Shown: piece after piece, positions 18,590 to 26,905 of the stretch
Numbering within the stretch: position 1 is the stretch's first letter
Layout of the letters: the number at the start of each line of letters is the position of its first letter
NCBI GenBank assembly: GCA_964200075.2
Contig: CAXNAA020000128.1
Span: forward strand, 1-26,905
Origin: Sphacelaria rigidula
Taxonomy: Eukaryota; Phaeophyceae; Sphacelariales
DNA length: 26,905 nucleotides
Reading direction: 5' to 3'
Notes under the pieces: model-generated
What the model was told of the DNA's origin: nothing
Seen by the model: only the letters and a program-made list of their open reading frames with translations
The model's database searches: none
Made by a program: the position numbers and the translations under genes

Positions 18590-21529
18590 ATGTTCGGATG
18601 GAAAAAAAGGTCACCCCAAGCGTCCACCACTGGTGGAAACGACAGGGCTGTTGCGGGGACGCCTGAAGAAACAACCGGCGGTGCAGCTGCAGCCTCCACC
18701 GCTAACGCGAGAAAGCTGATGGTGCGGGATGTAGCAGTTTCCGAGCTACAGGATGGACGCCCCGTTCTACTGTGCCTTGCTTCCTCCCCGGGGCTGGCGT
18801 CCGAAGTGCGTTGTAGGAGCTTGTCGCCGATTGACGTGCAGAAAATGTTTTTTGTTCGTGTTTTTCTCTGCGTGTGTGTTTATTTTCCTGATTCGATTAT
18901 GCAAAGAAAAAAACAGAAGAAGAAACAAGACGATACCCGATGATCTCAGTATCATGGGAGTAGACGGGTGCTTCTTGATGACGCCTCGATTCACCGCGAA
19001 ACAGCCGTGCTATTGTAGTAGTAGGGCGGCAACATGATGGTGGCAGTCTCGGAACATTTTAATCCCGCTAGCCAGCAAAGATCAAGTTATTACTGTGAGG
19101 TGATGATGGTCCTACCAATCTATATTGTGCTATTTTTTTTCTCCAGCGCGCTCTACTGATGCCGTGGGTGCTGCTTCTGGATTCCATCATATCCTGGGCA
19201 ATTCATGGTGGGTTCATCCCCTTGGATGTTTTGGGCTTGGCAATATCGCTGACCCCGCGTGTCATTCACCCCGTGGTTTTGTTCTGAATGTCAAACCCTA
19301 CATGTTGTTCTTCTGGCGGGAAGGTCCACTGCGTGGAGCCTCAGACGGGAAGGACGCTCCGGATAGCCACGGGGTTGCCGATCATGCTCACTCGCATGGC
19401 CGTTCTGCCGACAACAGTTGGCACGACTGCAAGTACCGGCGCTGCTGCGCTTGTGGCGGCACATCGCAGGAGCAATAGCGGGGAGAGCGAGGAGAAGATG
19501 GTCGCGGGCGGTATCAGGCGTGCTAATGCTGGGGAAACCAACGATGTAGTTGTGGCAGTTGGGGGTGTTGGTGGCCGTGTTCAGCTGGTGGGAATACAGG
19601 TGATGATGCCATTGAGTTGTCGGTGTGGTGTATGTGCGTGTATGGGGCGTGCTTGTCAAGAAATTGCCATGCTCTCTTGCTACTGGTGAGAACCTCCTCA
19701 CATCAATGGGCTCACTGCATGTACGTCGACCGCCGCAGGGCAGAAATTAGTTTATGTACACCTTGTCTGATGGGAGGAGCTAACGATCAACGAGAACAGC
19801 TATACGCTTGAGCAAAACAAGAAGTTACTATGCTATATAAGCAGCATGTAGGGCTGGGTAAAGCTTCGTAGATCAAAAACGCGGGGTATGTCGACGGAAG
19901 GCGCGCGTGTCCAACTTGGTGACTGTTCCCTTACACAGACGAGGTCGCGCCGCGGTTTTCACGAGTTTCTCGACAAAACAAATCCGGTCTGCGTTTCTCG
20001 TATATTTTTTTTCACTAGTCCTTCAATTCCTGAATCGGTTCATCAACGATGGTCATCGAAGAGCTTTGTATGTGCGTATGAAAAGCGGCGGAAAATGACT
20101 CAAATAAATATTTCATGCCACGTGTTCGTCTGGTCACTGGCGGTGTGGCAGCTCCTACGCCAACACGTCACAACACCGCCAACAACGCCAGGGGCACAAC
20201 GAGGACGAGGCGGTACCCCGTCACCCCAGAATGTCCGTCAACCAGCCAGCCCACCTGCGACAACTGGGAACAAAAACATGTCCACGGAGAGGGAAGGAGT
20301 ACCAATCACGTCTCTTGCGGCGTTCGTTGTCCCCGAGAACGACTACAAGGACAGCAATAGCAGCGCACAAGGGCTCTGGGACACGTCGCAGGCTGCCGAT
20401 TGCGGTAGTTGTGTGATGGTGGCCACTGGATGGGAGGATGGGCGCTGGACTGTCACACCATTTTTCAGTTTCGATGAAGATCATGGTGGAGCTTGTGCGT
20501 TGTCTGAGGGGGGAGACGACATTGTGGGGTCGGAGTTGGAGCAGGTCGGCGGAGACACGGATGCGCTGGGCCCAGGCGCTGTTTTGCACATGGTGCATCA
20601 GGTGAAGACAAGGCATGCGTTTTCTTTTTTCGAACTCCTATTCTGTGGTCTTATTTGTGATCGAGGCAGGTGGGGGTGGGGTAGGGGCAGAGGGGATGCA
20701 TTTCGTTCAAGATGTTCTTCCCGATTTTTCGTTTTTGTGAGACTCTTTTATTTTTGCTATTCTTGTAGTTGTTAGGACATTGGCTAGAATAGGGCGAGTA
20801 CACCTTTTTTCTTTTTCTTGGTGTCTTCGTACCTTTTTTCCGGTTTCTGCCTGTACGGTACTGTTTTGCGCTCCTCCTCCCGTCCGTTTTTCTCACGATG
20901 CACTGTGTGTTTGTCTGTTTCCAAGATATTGTCAGTGGTACAGAGGAGTTTCTCTGTACTTTATCCTTGTTTCGGCCTCCTTTCATGCGCTCCCAGGCCA
21001 CAGTACTCATCTCTTCATCCCAACCTGACGACCTGTACTAGTTGTCGGGCGCTCACCCCCAGCATCTTCACGTGCAGAACGTTGATGTTGCATCGCACAC
21101 CGCTGTGAGAATGCGGCTAGCTTATGCCCCCTTCACCAACCCCCATCTCCTGCCGCCGCCGCTTCCGTCGACCCCTTCTCCCCCCCCCCCGGACCATTAC
21201 CGTACCCTGGTATCGGCGGCTGTGTTGCTTCACCAGCCTCGACGCTCACAAATGCACTCCCGACAATCCAATGTCGGTACTAGCTTCTTGCTTTGGGTTA
21301 CCACGTCCGCGGGATTTATGTTATTCGAGGTACCTACCCGCTGGTCGGCTGAACAGGTGAGCGGGTGCTAGGGTTGTCGGGTGGGTGAGAGAAGCGACCA
21401 CGGCTGGCTGCTTTGAGTCACCATATCCGCGCGCGATTCGCTGGCTTTCATTGTGTTTCACGCGCTGTTCCGATTTGGTTACCCTTTGTATCTGGTTGTG
21501 TTTAGGAGGCGGCGTCGATGAAGGCCTAA
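18590..21529 (+). CDS. Six-exon gene for a predicted membrane-associated protein, family unknown
   Basis: Proposed exons are 18590-18805, 19147-19260, 19345-19599, 20152-20601, 21042-21356 and 21506-21529 (TAA). All junctions are phase 0 and the product is about 457 residues. Donors include GTGCGT and GTGAGC. Acceptors include a T8 run plus CTCCAG (19146) and TTGTGTTTAG (21505). Residues 1-72 are Lys/Arg then Ala/Thr/Gly-rich; 74-104 and about 116-145 are hydrophobic and may span a membrane. Residues 196-345 go from Thr/Pro/Gly-rich to acidic (ELEQVGGDTDALGPG). About 385-396 is Pro-rich, and 423-442 is again hydrophobic. The exon 2-3 join is the weakest point: without the 84-nt intron a TGA at 19285 interrupts the frame. 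The start region is duplicated at 26837. No homologue is recognised; the Pro-rich part contains a C11 run. Confidence 0.5.
18806..19146 (+). other. Proposed intron 1 of the duplicated gene
   Basis: GTGCGT donor; acceptor CTATTTTTTTTCTCCAG. Length 341, phase 0 on both sides. Confidence 0.5.
19261..19344 (+). other. Proposed 84-nt intron 2, removes an in-frame TGA
   Basis: It starts GTCATTC and ends GAGCCTCAG. Other nearby donors and acceptors are possible. If this intron is not real the frame is broken at 19285-19287. Confidence 0.3.
20602..21041 (+). other. Proposed intron 4, carries a G-rich run
   Basis: It starts GTGAAG after CAG and ends GACCTGTACTAG. It contains GGTGGGGGTGGGGTAGGGG at 20669-20687. 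Confidence 0.45.
20669..20695 (+). other. Intronic G-quadruplex-type motif
   Basis: G runs of 5, 4, 4 and 4 separated by 1-4 bases within proposed intron 4 of the six-exon gene. Confidence 0.7.
21357..21505 (+). other. Proposed intron 5, best-supported splice pair
   Basis: CAG/GTGAGC donor and a T/G-rich run ending GTTGTGTTTAG. It leads to a 24-nt last exon with seven codons and TAA. Confidence 0.5.
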
Positions 21530-22348
21530 CATTGAGGTATCTAGTGGGTCAGACGGTTGATGCTCATCGTGTGTCGAGTAACTCGTAAATGGTGATGATG
21601 AATGAGAGTGACGCACGCCGAGTCGAGAAGACATACCAACATATATCGAATTGAGATGAAGTGCAGTCAAGGACTGCGAGACAAATGGACTGCGTGTAAA
21701 TAAGTGATGACGGCACGTGCAGCACTTATAACCCAAGGCAAGCGCGAAAACATTCCCCTCGTCTTCTCTGTGCGCGTGCAACCCCAGACGTTGTGGGCTC
21801 CCTTTTCACACGATAGGGGGTTGATGGGTACGGGACTCGTGAAAGCAACCGGGGTCATCATCCAAGTCACTGTTTACGAGGCGAGGAGATTGATCAAGTC
21901 GCAAACAGTATGGCTTCTACGAGAACCTTGCGAACATGTATATGGTACATGCACATGATTACTGTATGGATCATTCAAGTTCGAGAACAAGTTGTTTGCT
22001 CGATATTGATGAGGAAACGCCTCCTCCCTCCCACATTCTCCTGTCCCAAGAGTGTAGGGTGTCATTGCGGATATTGAAGAGTTCAGCCCCTACGTCACAG
22101 AGTTGCGGAAAAGTCTCTCAAGCCCAGGCTGTTATTGAATACTCACGGTGGAGTTCTGGAGGCATTTAGGACATGGCGTACTCCACTCTGTGCTGCGCAA
22201 TTGCACTGCCCTACTCGTGAGATTGATTGTTCAATTGGTGTGTGTGTTGGAGCTGTAGTGTTTGTAAAGACCTTGCATCAAAAGTCGGCATGCATCGATT
22301 CACGAGCAACATCTACCCACACACAAAGCCATGGGACGTAAGCGGGTA
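21530..22348. other. Intergenic stretch downstream of the gene
   Basis: Overlapping short frames only (for example 21704-21958 plus, open after a CCCCAG at 21787). No clear polyadenylation signal; TGTAAATAAG occurs at about 21695. No RNA gene seen. Confidence 0.35.
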
Positions 22349-22434
22349 ATACATACTTGATCCCCACCCCCCACATGCTACTGCCCGTCATACATACTTA
22401 ACCCCCCCCCCACCCCCTATGCTACTGTCCGTCG
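22349..22434 (+). repeat. Two-unit tandem repeat of about 41-45 bp, C-rich
   Basis: ACATACTT, then a C-rich run, then ATGCTACTG(C/T)CCGTC occurs twice. The second copy ends immediately before a CAG that may act as a splice acceptor. Confidence 0.85.
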
Positions 22435-22473
22435 CAGCGATCTGCGCGTCCTCTTTGTGTCAAACATTCGTCG

Positions 22474-23463
22474 ATGGTGAACGGAGCACGTCCTCAGTGT
22501 CTCCGGGCGATGGCTGTGGGCGGAGGTCCAGCGAGAGAGCTGATGGCGTTCGCGACTGTCCGAGAGTCCGACAACACACCGGTGCTCATCGTCGTGGACA
22601 CCGACGAGACGATGGGTGAGTTGAGGCCACGATTGCTTGTTTTTTCTTCGTCGACTTATGGTTGCGCCATTTGCTGTGCAATACCTCGCGAATCGTTCCA
22701 AGGGTCGCCTGGGAATTACTTGCGTTTGGTCTACTTCATTCGTACCGTGTGAATCAATCCTTGGACGATGTTTTCTGGCTTATGCACCCCGCCGCGTCCC
22801 GGTGGTGTAGTGGTCCAACTGTCCCCGTTATAGTAGGGTGGAAAGAACGAGGGTGCGATTCCCGATGTGTTGAGTGGTCTTCTTCGTAGTATCTGATTTC
22901 CACCGTGGAAAGCGCGAGAACGCGAGCAAATAAACTAGTCGACTGAGCTTGTTTGACGTGACTTGACGCGGTTCGGGAGTGCTGACCCAATCCGCGAGAC
23001 CAAAAGGCAAGGCGTGTACCGGGGGAGAGACGAGATGATACCTTGAGACCACGGACTCGTCCCGAGGAAAGAAAGGGGTTCAAAGGGCGACAAAAAACAA
23101 AACAAAACAGGCACGCACACCCCGGGCAGGTGGAATAGCGCAAGGGTTGCGTGGAGACGTTCTTGACCCGCGGCCAAAGTTTTTTTCTCTTTCGAGCAAT
23201 CATGCTGCAGAAATCATAGATTTGATGGTTCTGACTAATATAGCGATGATTCCTCCGACCCCCCCTCCCCCCTAGGATGGTGCAAAACTGCAGGTGCGCA
23301 CCCTTCTGGGCGTTACCCGCGAAAGGCGCTATCGAGAAGTGCCCCTATACCCGGTACCGTACGGCAGATCACTTCCTTCCGTGAATGGTGTGGTTCTGCT
23401 AGAGCGTTCATCACGACCCTCTCGATTTTATGTGACAACGCATGCACACATGAGTTGGTGTGA
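22474..23463 (+). CDS. Possible two-exon gene, function unknown
   Basis: Exon 1 runs from ATG 22474 (or from an acceptor at 22437) to 22615 and is followed by a strong GTGAGT donor. Exon 2 begins at 23275 after CCCCCCCTCCCCCCTAG and stays open in the matching phase 1 to TGA 23461-23463. The product would be about 110 residues. Exon 1 holds a strand-like hydrophobic run followed by acidic residues (TPVLIVVDTDETMG); exon 2 is basic with several Cys and Trp. A competing frame in exon 2 (open 23275-23596, 107 codons) fits only a different phase. The 659-nt intron contains a tRNA-like sequence. The model rests on two splice sites only, and no family is recognised. Confidence 0.25.
22798..22870 (+). 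repeat. tRNA-like sequence, SINE head or tRNA pseudogene
   Basis: The 5' part TCCCGGTGGTGTAGTGG matches a tRNA 5' half with an A box (TGGTGTAGTGG). A B-box-like GGGTGCGATTCCC follows 38 nt later, the normal tRNA spacing. The acceptor stem does not close and the anticodon stem is poor, so it is not a working tRNA. It most resembles the head of a Glu/Asp-type tRNA-derived SINE. Confidence 0.5.
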
Positions 23464-23622
23464 CACCTACGACACGTGTTGCGTCTTGATCCTTCCACGT
23501 TTCATTTCGCCCACCCACCCCCACCCATATGACAAGGTGAAAGAGGCATCATTGGTACAAGATTACGAAAGCGTAACGAACAAACGAGGGTCATAGTTAC
23601 AGTCTCGTGGGGAAGGAATTTC

Positions 23623-23642
23623 GGGGTGGGGCGGGCGGGGGG
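23623..23642 (+). other. G-quadruplex-type motif
   Basis: GGGGTGGGGCGGGCGGGGGG has four G runs with 1-base loops, the consensus for a stable G4. It lies downstream of the possible two-exon gene. Confidence 0.75.
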
Positions 23643-23840
23643 TGTTGACGTCATTGTAGAGTTTGTGCGAGAAGATTCGACCTTGTAGACGCAAACGTCG
23701 TATCGTTCCAGACTCCAGCAAAATCACGATTACCGACCACGAGGAAATTCTGACACAAAACTTACAGGATATCAAGGATTTCAGTAACACGTAAATCGCC
23801 TCTACAGTCTGCAGTGTATGGGGTATGTATATGTGAGAGG

Positions 23841-23876
23841 GGTGGAAAGAACCAGGGTTCTAATGACAGCCTTGTG
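23841..23876 (+). repeat. Second partial copy of the tRNA-like 3' half
   Basis: GGGTGGAAAGAACCAGGGTT followed by CTAATGAC closely matches 22836-22866 (GGGTGGAAAGAACGAGGGTG). Only the 3' half is recognisable. Confidence 0.5.
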
Positions 23877-24180
23877 CATGATGGGGTTGATAAAGTCGGG
23901 TGAAGACTTGAGCGAGAAGCTGACACGTGTACGTTAAAAATTCTGTGTTGGAATTTTTTTCTTTCACTCTTTTGTATTACGAAAACAAACTCTGTATTCT
24001 GTGATACAGTAGTAGTGCAGAGAAAGAGGCCACTACACCAAGAGGAGAGCTGTCAACACCACTCGCTACATATGAACCCCCCCTCCCCCCGCATATATGT
24101 ACATGTATCATTTCGCATTTTTCACCACTTTTGCCGAGTGTTCTCTGGCTGCAAGGCATCCTAGCCCGCGCTTTCTTTTG

Positions 24181-24986
24181 CAGTGCACGAAGGAGGGTCA
24201 GCGGTACATTAGAGTTTAGGTTTGGGTGTCATCTGATACCTTTGGCGCGTGTTCTTGCCATCGAAAGTCGCCCACGCTGGCTTTTTTTCCCGGGGTGTCG
24301 ATCCCGAACCACAAAAGCCTTTCCAAGATCGTCGAAAACTTCAAACAAGAGCCACAAGAGCCCGCTCATGGCGGGGTATTTTTCACCGTGATTTTATTTG
24401 CGTTCTCGATGATTTGGGAACACGTAGACAGTGGTTATGCAGCGAATGTCACGAGAACATGAGAGCAAAGCCATTGAAATTAGCTGGACATTGCCTTGAC
24501 TTAGTCAGCAGCAAACACAAGTCGAATGATCTGAGATCCCTTATCATTTAGCCTTGACGTGAAGCCTCGAACACGGTCATATCTGCGTAATATGTGCCTC
24601 AATTATGCGAACGTAACAATCCACAAAAAAAGCATCGTGAAGAACATTGAAGAATGTGTAGATTGGTATTAGAGGAAGGGATCACAGTCACAGCTGCAGC
24701 AGGGGAAGTCGCTGATTGCCCGGTGTGCATTGATACGGTGGATACCCACCGTGCGTGGCATTTTGTTTTTCCAACACCCTGCTGTCTGATGACGGCTAGA
24801 TAGTGTGGGTACTGTGAGAGTTGATCACGCAGGCTGCGACGGATTCTGCCGGTCTCATCATCAATCTTCGCGCAGTTACGGACGAACACTCGAAGAAATC
24901 CAGCAAATAAGCATCGTTTGTGGTCCGCTATATATGTGAGGGTTGAAAGCTGAACATTTACGCTTCAAAAATCTCGACAGTCGAAA
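24181..24986. other. Stretch with weak open frames after a CTTTCTTTTGCAG
   Basis: CTTTCTTTTGCAG at about 24170-24182 is a good acceptor-like sequence. Two overlapping plus frames (24131-24391 and up to TGA 24460-24462) are open after it. The second has a hydrophobic run (GVFFTVILFAFSMIW) near its end. I could not choose between them or link an upstream exon. A small hairpin (ACGGTGG/CCACCGT) is at 24735-24752. Confidence 0.25.
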
Positions 24987-25391
24987 ATGAAGCTCCTGTC
25001 GCGCGACCAGTGGGTAGTGCTGCGGACCTTTGCCGGCGTACCTGGCACTGGGGGCGACATCCCGGTACAGACAGTTCCAACACTACCGGGACGGCCGTGC
25101 ACAGGCCGGCAGCCGAAATGGCCGTTGCACTGGTGTTCTCCTAGCGTTAACAACTTGGAGTACGGCCGCGCAGGCTTTGCACGCGAATATTTCGGTGATT
25201 GCCTCGCTTCCACTTCGGCCATGTGCTGCGGATTATGTATGAAAATGTATTACACCCTAGACAAGAGCTTTCTACAGTCAGTATACAATTTAAAAACATG
25301 TACTGTGTACAGTATAGAAGCTATTGCCTTCTGCAACGTGCACAATACTCGTACAAAAGTGGGAACTGCGCGCAGTATGACTTTAAGATAG
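24987..25391 (+). other. 134-codon open frame, coding status doubtful
   Basis: It runs from ATG (MKLLSRDQWVVLRTFAGVPG) to a stop at 25389-25391. Cys-rich in the second half, with no recognised motif. A shorter overlapping plus frame and an 85-codon minus frame share the region. No splice context or neighbour supports it. Confidence 0.15.
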
Positions 25392-25421
25392 TGTAGAAAT
25401 CTCCACGCCGTATGAATTGTT

Positions 25422-25450
25422 ACAGCCGGCTAGCGCGCCGTAGCGGCTGT
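25422..25450 (+). repeat. 7-bp hairpin
   Basis: ACAGCCG and CGGCTGT flank a 15-base GC-rich spacer. Small and possibly chance. Confidence 0.5.
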
Positions 25451-26430
25451 GTTACTATCCGCTCAAGATACAGGCAGAGATTATAGCGGCAGAGGCGGCC
25501 TATTACTCTTGCGTGCGCCACCTGGGGCAAGTGCACACTTAGCTGCAACACCGACCGCTGTACTAGATGTGGCAGAGCGAGGGGTGGTAGACCACGTACA
25601 CACAGACAGCAAGAATATCATACATATATACTGTATACAAGTGTGACTTGAAATCCGTGCGCGCGGGGTCGGGCCGGCATTTAGAGAACCCTGCACAAGT
25701 TCGCCGTGTACTGCCGGGACGCGACCTTATGTCAGTAGCAATCACTTGCGATGTGTGCTGTGACGGGTCTCGTGCGTGATGGTGTTTTTTCCACCTCCGC
25801 ACACCGGCCGTGAAGCGAGCTCTCCATGCTGGAAGTGTCCACCGCTCTTCCCGCCACTCTTGGTCTGAGACATTCGAAACTGCGAAATGTGACAATACGA
25901 GTATCTACTGGAAGGTACATACTCTCCCACACAATCGCCTCCATAATATAAAAAAAAAAGAATAAAATTGGTATACTTTCGACTTGCGTCACCCCCGGGA
26001 GGCCAGTATCAACCTCCCGAAGGGGAACCTTGTATATATATATTCATAGGTTACTGTGGCGGGTACAAGACGATTTGATTCATTGATTGATTGATTTGTT
26101 GATTGTCGCGCTTTGACTGGACACCCATGGGTCCAGCCGTGGTCGCATGATGACCGAAATGAGTATAAGAGGCATGACAGAAATAAGCGGAAACGAAGCG
26201 CCAAAACAGGAAGTAGATGAAGATACGGAGGGTTGAGAGAAGGGATAGGGATGAAAATTATCTGCATGACACTATGGACTCCGCGAAAAAATTGAAACTG
26301 CACGTCGGGGTAGGGGACCTAGATATACCATAAATAAATACGTATATCAGTAGTCGAGTGGAGGAAGACGTAGATGCACAGAGTTGTCCATGTGGGAAAG
26401 CTTTACAGAGTATGACTAATATATTGCCAG
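25451..26430. other. Intergenic stretch with simple repeats
   Basis: (TA)n-like TATATATATATTCATAGG at about 26033-26050 and ATTGATTGATTGATTTGTTG at about 26080-26100. Overlapping short frames on both strands. No gene called. Confidence 0.4.
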
Positions 26431-26606
26431 AATGTGAGCTGGCAAGAAGAAGCAGGAGGTGGTGGAGGGGGAAATATGGGAAGTAAACGAAGGTGGGACG
26501 AAAATGTTCGATACATGAGACAGAAGGGACATAAGATGGATGGTGCTGACCACAGACGGCGAAACAGAAGGGGCATAAGATATTCAAACATTTTCTGTGT
26601 AATGTA
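26430..26606 (+). repeat. Diverged copy of 17780-17967
   Basis: It shares GACCACAGACGGCGAAACAG-like and GGGGGAAAT/GTAAACGAAG blocks in the same order as 17780-17967. This extends the duplication upstream of the modules. Confidence 0.6.
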
Positions 26607-26730
26607 TGGAAGAAACACAATGAGCGCCCAAATGTCTGAGGCGTCTCTAATTGGAGTAGACAAGGGTGCTCCGTTACGAAAAGGATGCGTGGTCAATGGT
26701 CAACGACTATGGCGAGCAACAAATGAGTAC
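26607..26730 (+). repeat. Upstream module, copy d
   Basis: Full module with AATGAGCGCCCAAATG, ATGCGTGGTCAATGGTC and GCAACAAATGAGTAC, ending in a C16 run (26730-26745). Confidence 0.85.
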
Positions 26731-26747
26731 CCCCCCCCCCCCCCCTT

Positions 26748-26905
26748 GCTCCGTCTCGAAAGGGATGCGTGGTCAATGTCCAGACGACTGAGGCAAGCAA
26801 CAAATGAGCACGCCCCTCTCCTCCTATCCTTGACTCATGTTCGGATGGAAAAAAAGGTCACCCCAAGCGTCCACCACTGGTGGAAACGACAGGGCTGTTG
26901 CGGGG
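26748..26905 (+). repeat. Near-identical copy of the gene's 5' flank and start
   Basis: It matches about 18501-18658 with only two visible differences in roughly 158 bases, both upstream of the start codon. The copy begins right after the C16 tract and runs off the window. Confidence 0.93.
26837..26905 (+). CDS. Start of a second copy of the duplicated gene (cut by the window)
   Basis: ATG at 26837 and the next 22 codons are identical to the first exon of the gene at 18590 (MFGWKKRSPQASTTGG...). The rest lies outside the window. The spacing between the two start codons is 8247 bp. Whether the second copy is intact cannot be told here. Confidence 0.5.
   Translation, partial: MFGWKKRSPQASTTGGNDRAVAG

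Larger units (their letters stand above)
23464..24180. other. Intergenic stretch
   Basis: It contains the G4 motif and the tRNA-like fragment listed separately. Otherwise only short minus-strand frames. Confidence 0.35.

Noticed and set aside
22798-22870. A functional tRNA gene
   Set aside because: The acceptor stem ends do not pair, the anticodon arm is poor and the B box deviates from GGTTCGANTCC.
18500-26905. The 158-bp repeats could be LTRs of an 8.2-kb retrotransposon
   Set aside because: The repeat contains a coding start, no primer-binding site or polypurine tract was seen, and the interior has no reverse transcriptase, integrase or protease motif.
1-26905. CRISPR array, bacterial operon or rRNA genes
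   Set aside because: No regularly spaced identical short repeats, no closely packed same-strand long frames and no recognisable rRNA segments.

Overview
This window is eukaryotic nuclear DNA. It has no bacterial-style operons, ribosome binding sites or closely packed long frames. The best coding stretches are short open blocks bounded by GT-AG splice signals with pyrimidine-rich 3' ends. Base composition looks close to balanced. The window also holds nested inverted-repeat transposons, long homopolymers, minisatellites and a 10-base assembly gap (N, 11738-11747). A free-living protist or alga is my best guess, and I cannot name the lineage. No protein family was recognised with confidence, so gene calls rest on frame, splice signals and repetition, not homology.

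Layout. 1-4667: intergenic-looking DNA with open frames of doubtful coding value. 4668-5388: a 721-bp terminal-inverted-repeat (TIR) element flanked by TA, like Stowaway/Tc1-mariner MITEs, with internal direct repeats and a perfect 18-bp palindrome. 5389-6997: A/T-biased intergenic DNA. 6998-8853: a possible multi-exon gene with very short introns, incompletely resolved. 9366-11943: a fold-back structure with two long inverted arms around a ~780-bp loop that carries a 168-codon open frame. The left arm holds a 244-bp Tc1-like MITE; the right arm is disrupted by two giant C tracts and the gap. 12264-12790: a ~125-bp tandem repeat whose units each contain a hairpin. 13040-15480: intergenic. 15480-16611: a decayed coding region whose middle is copied as an inverted pair.

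17224-21529 holds the best gene. A proposed six-exon gene (18590-21529) predicts a ~457-residue protein with hydrophobic segments and a Thr/Pro/Gly-rich then acidic middle. It is preceded by an array of a repeated ~125-bp upstream module. The same module array, followed by a nearly identical copy of the gene's 5' flank and first 23 codons, reappears at the right end (26604-26905). The gene therefore belongs to a duplicated or multicopy family whose upstream repeats travel with it.

21530-26430 contains a possible two-exon gene (22474-23463), a tRNA-like (SINE-like) sequence inside its intron with a second partial copy downstream, G-quadruplex motifs and weak open frames. The most interesting items are the duplicated gene with its modular upstream repeats, the fold-back element with a nested MITE and a footprint-like empty site, and the hairpin minisatellite.
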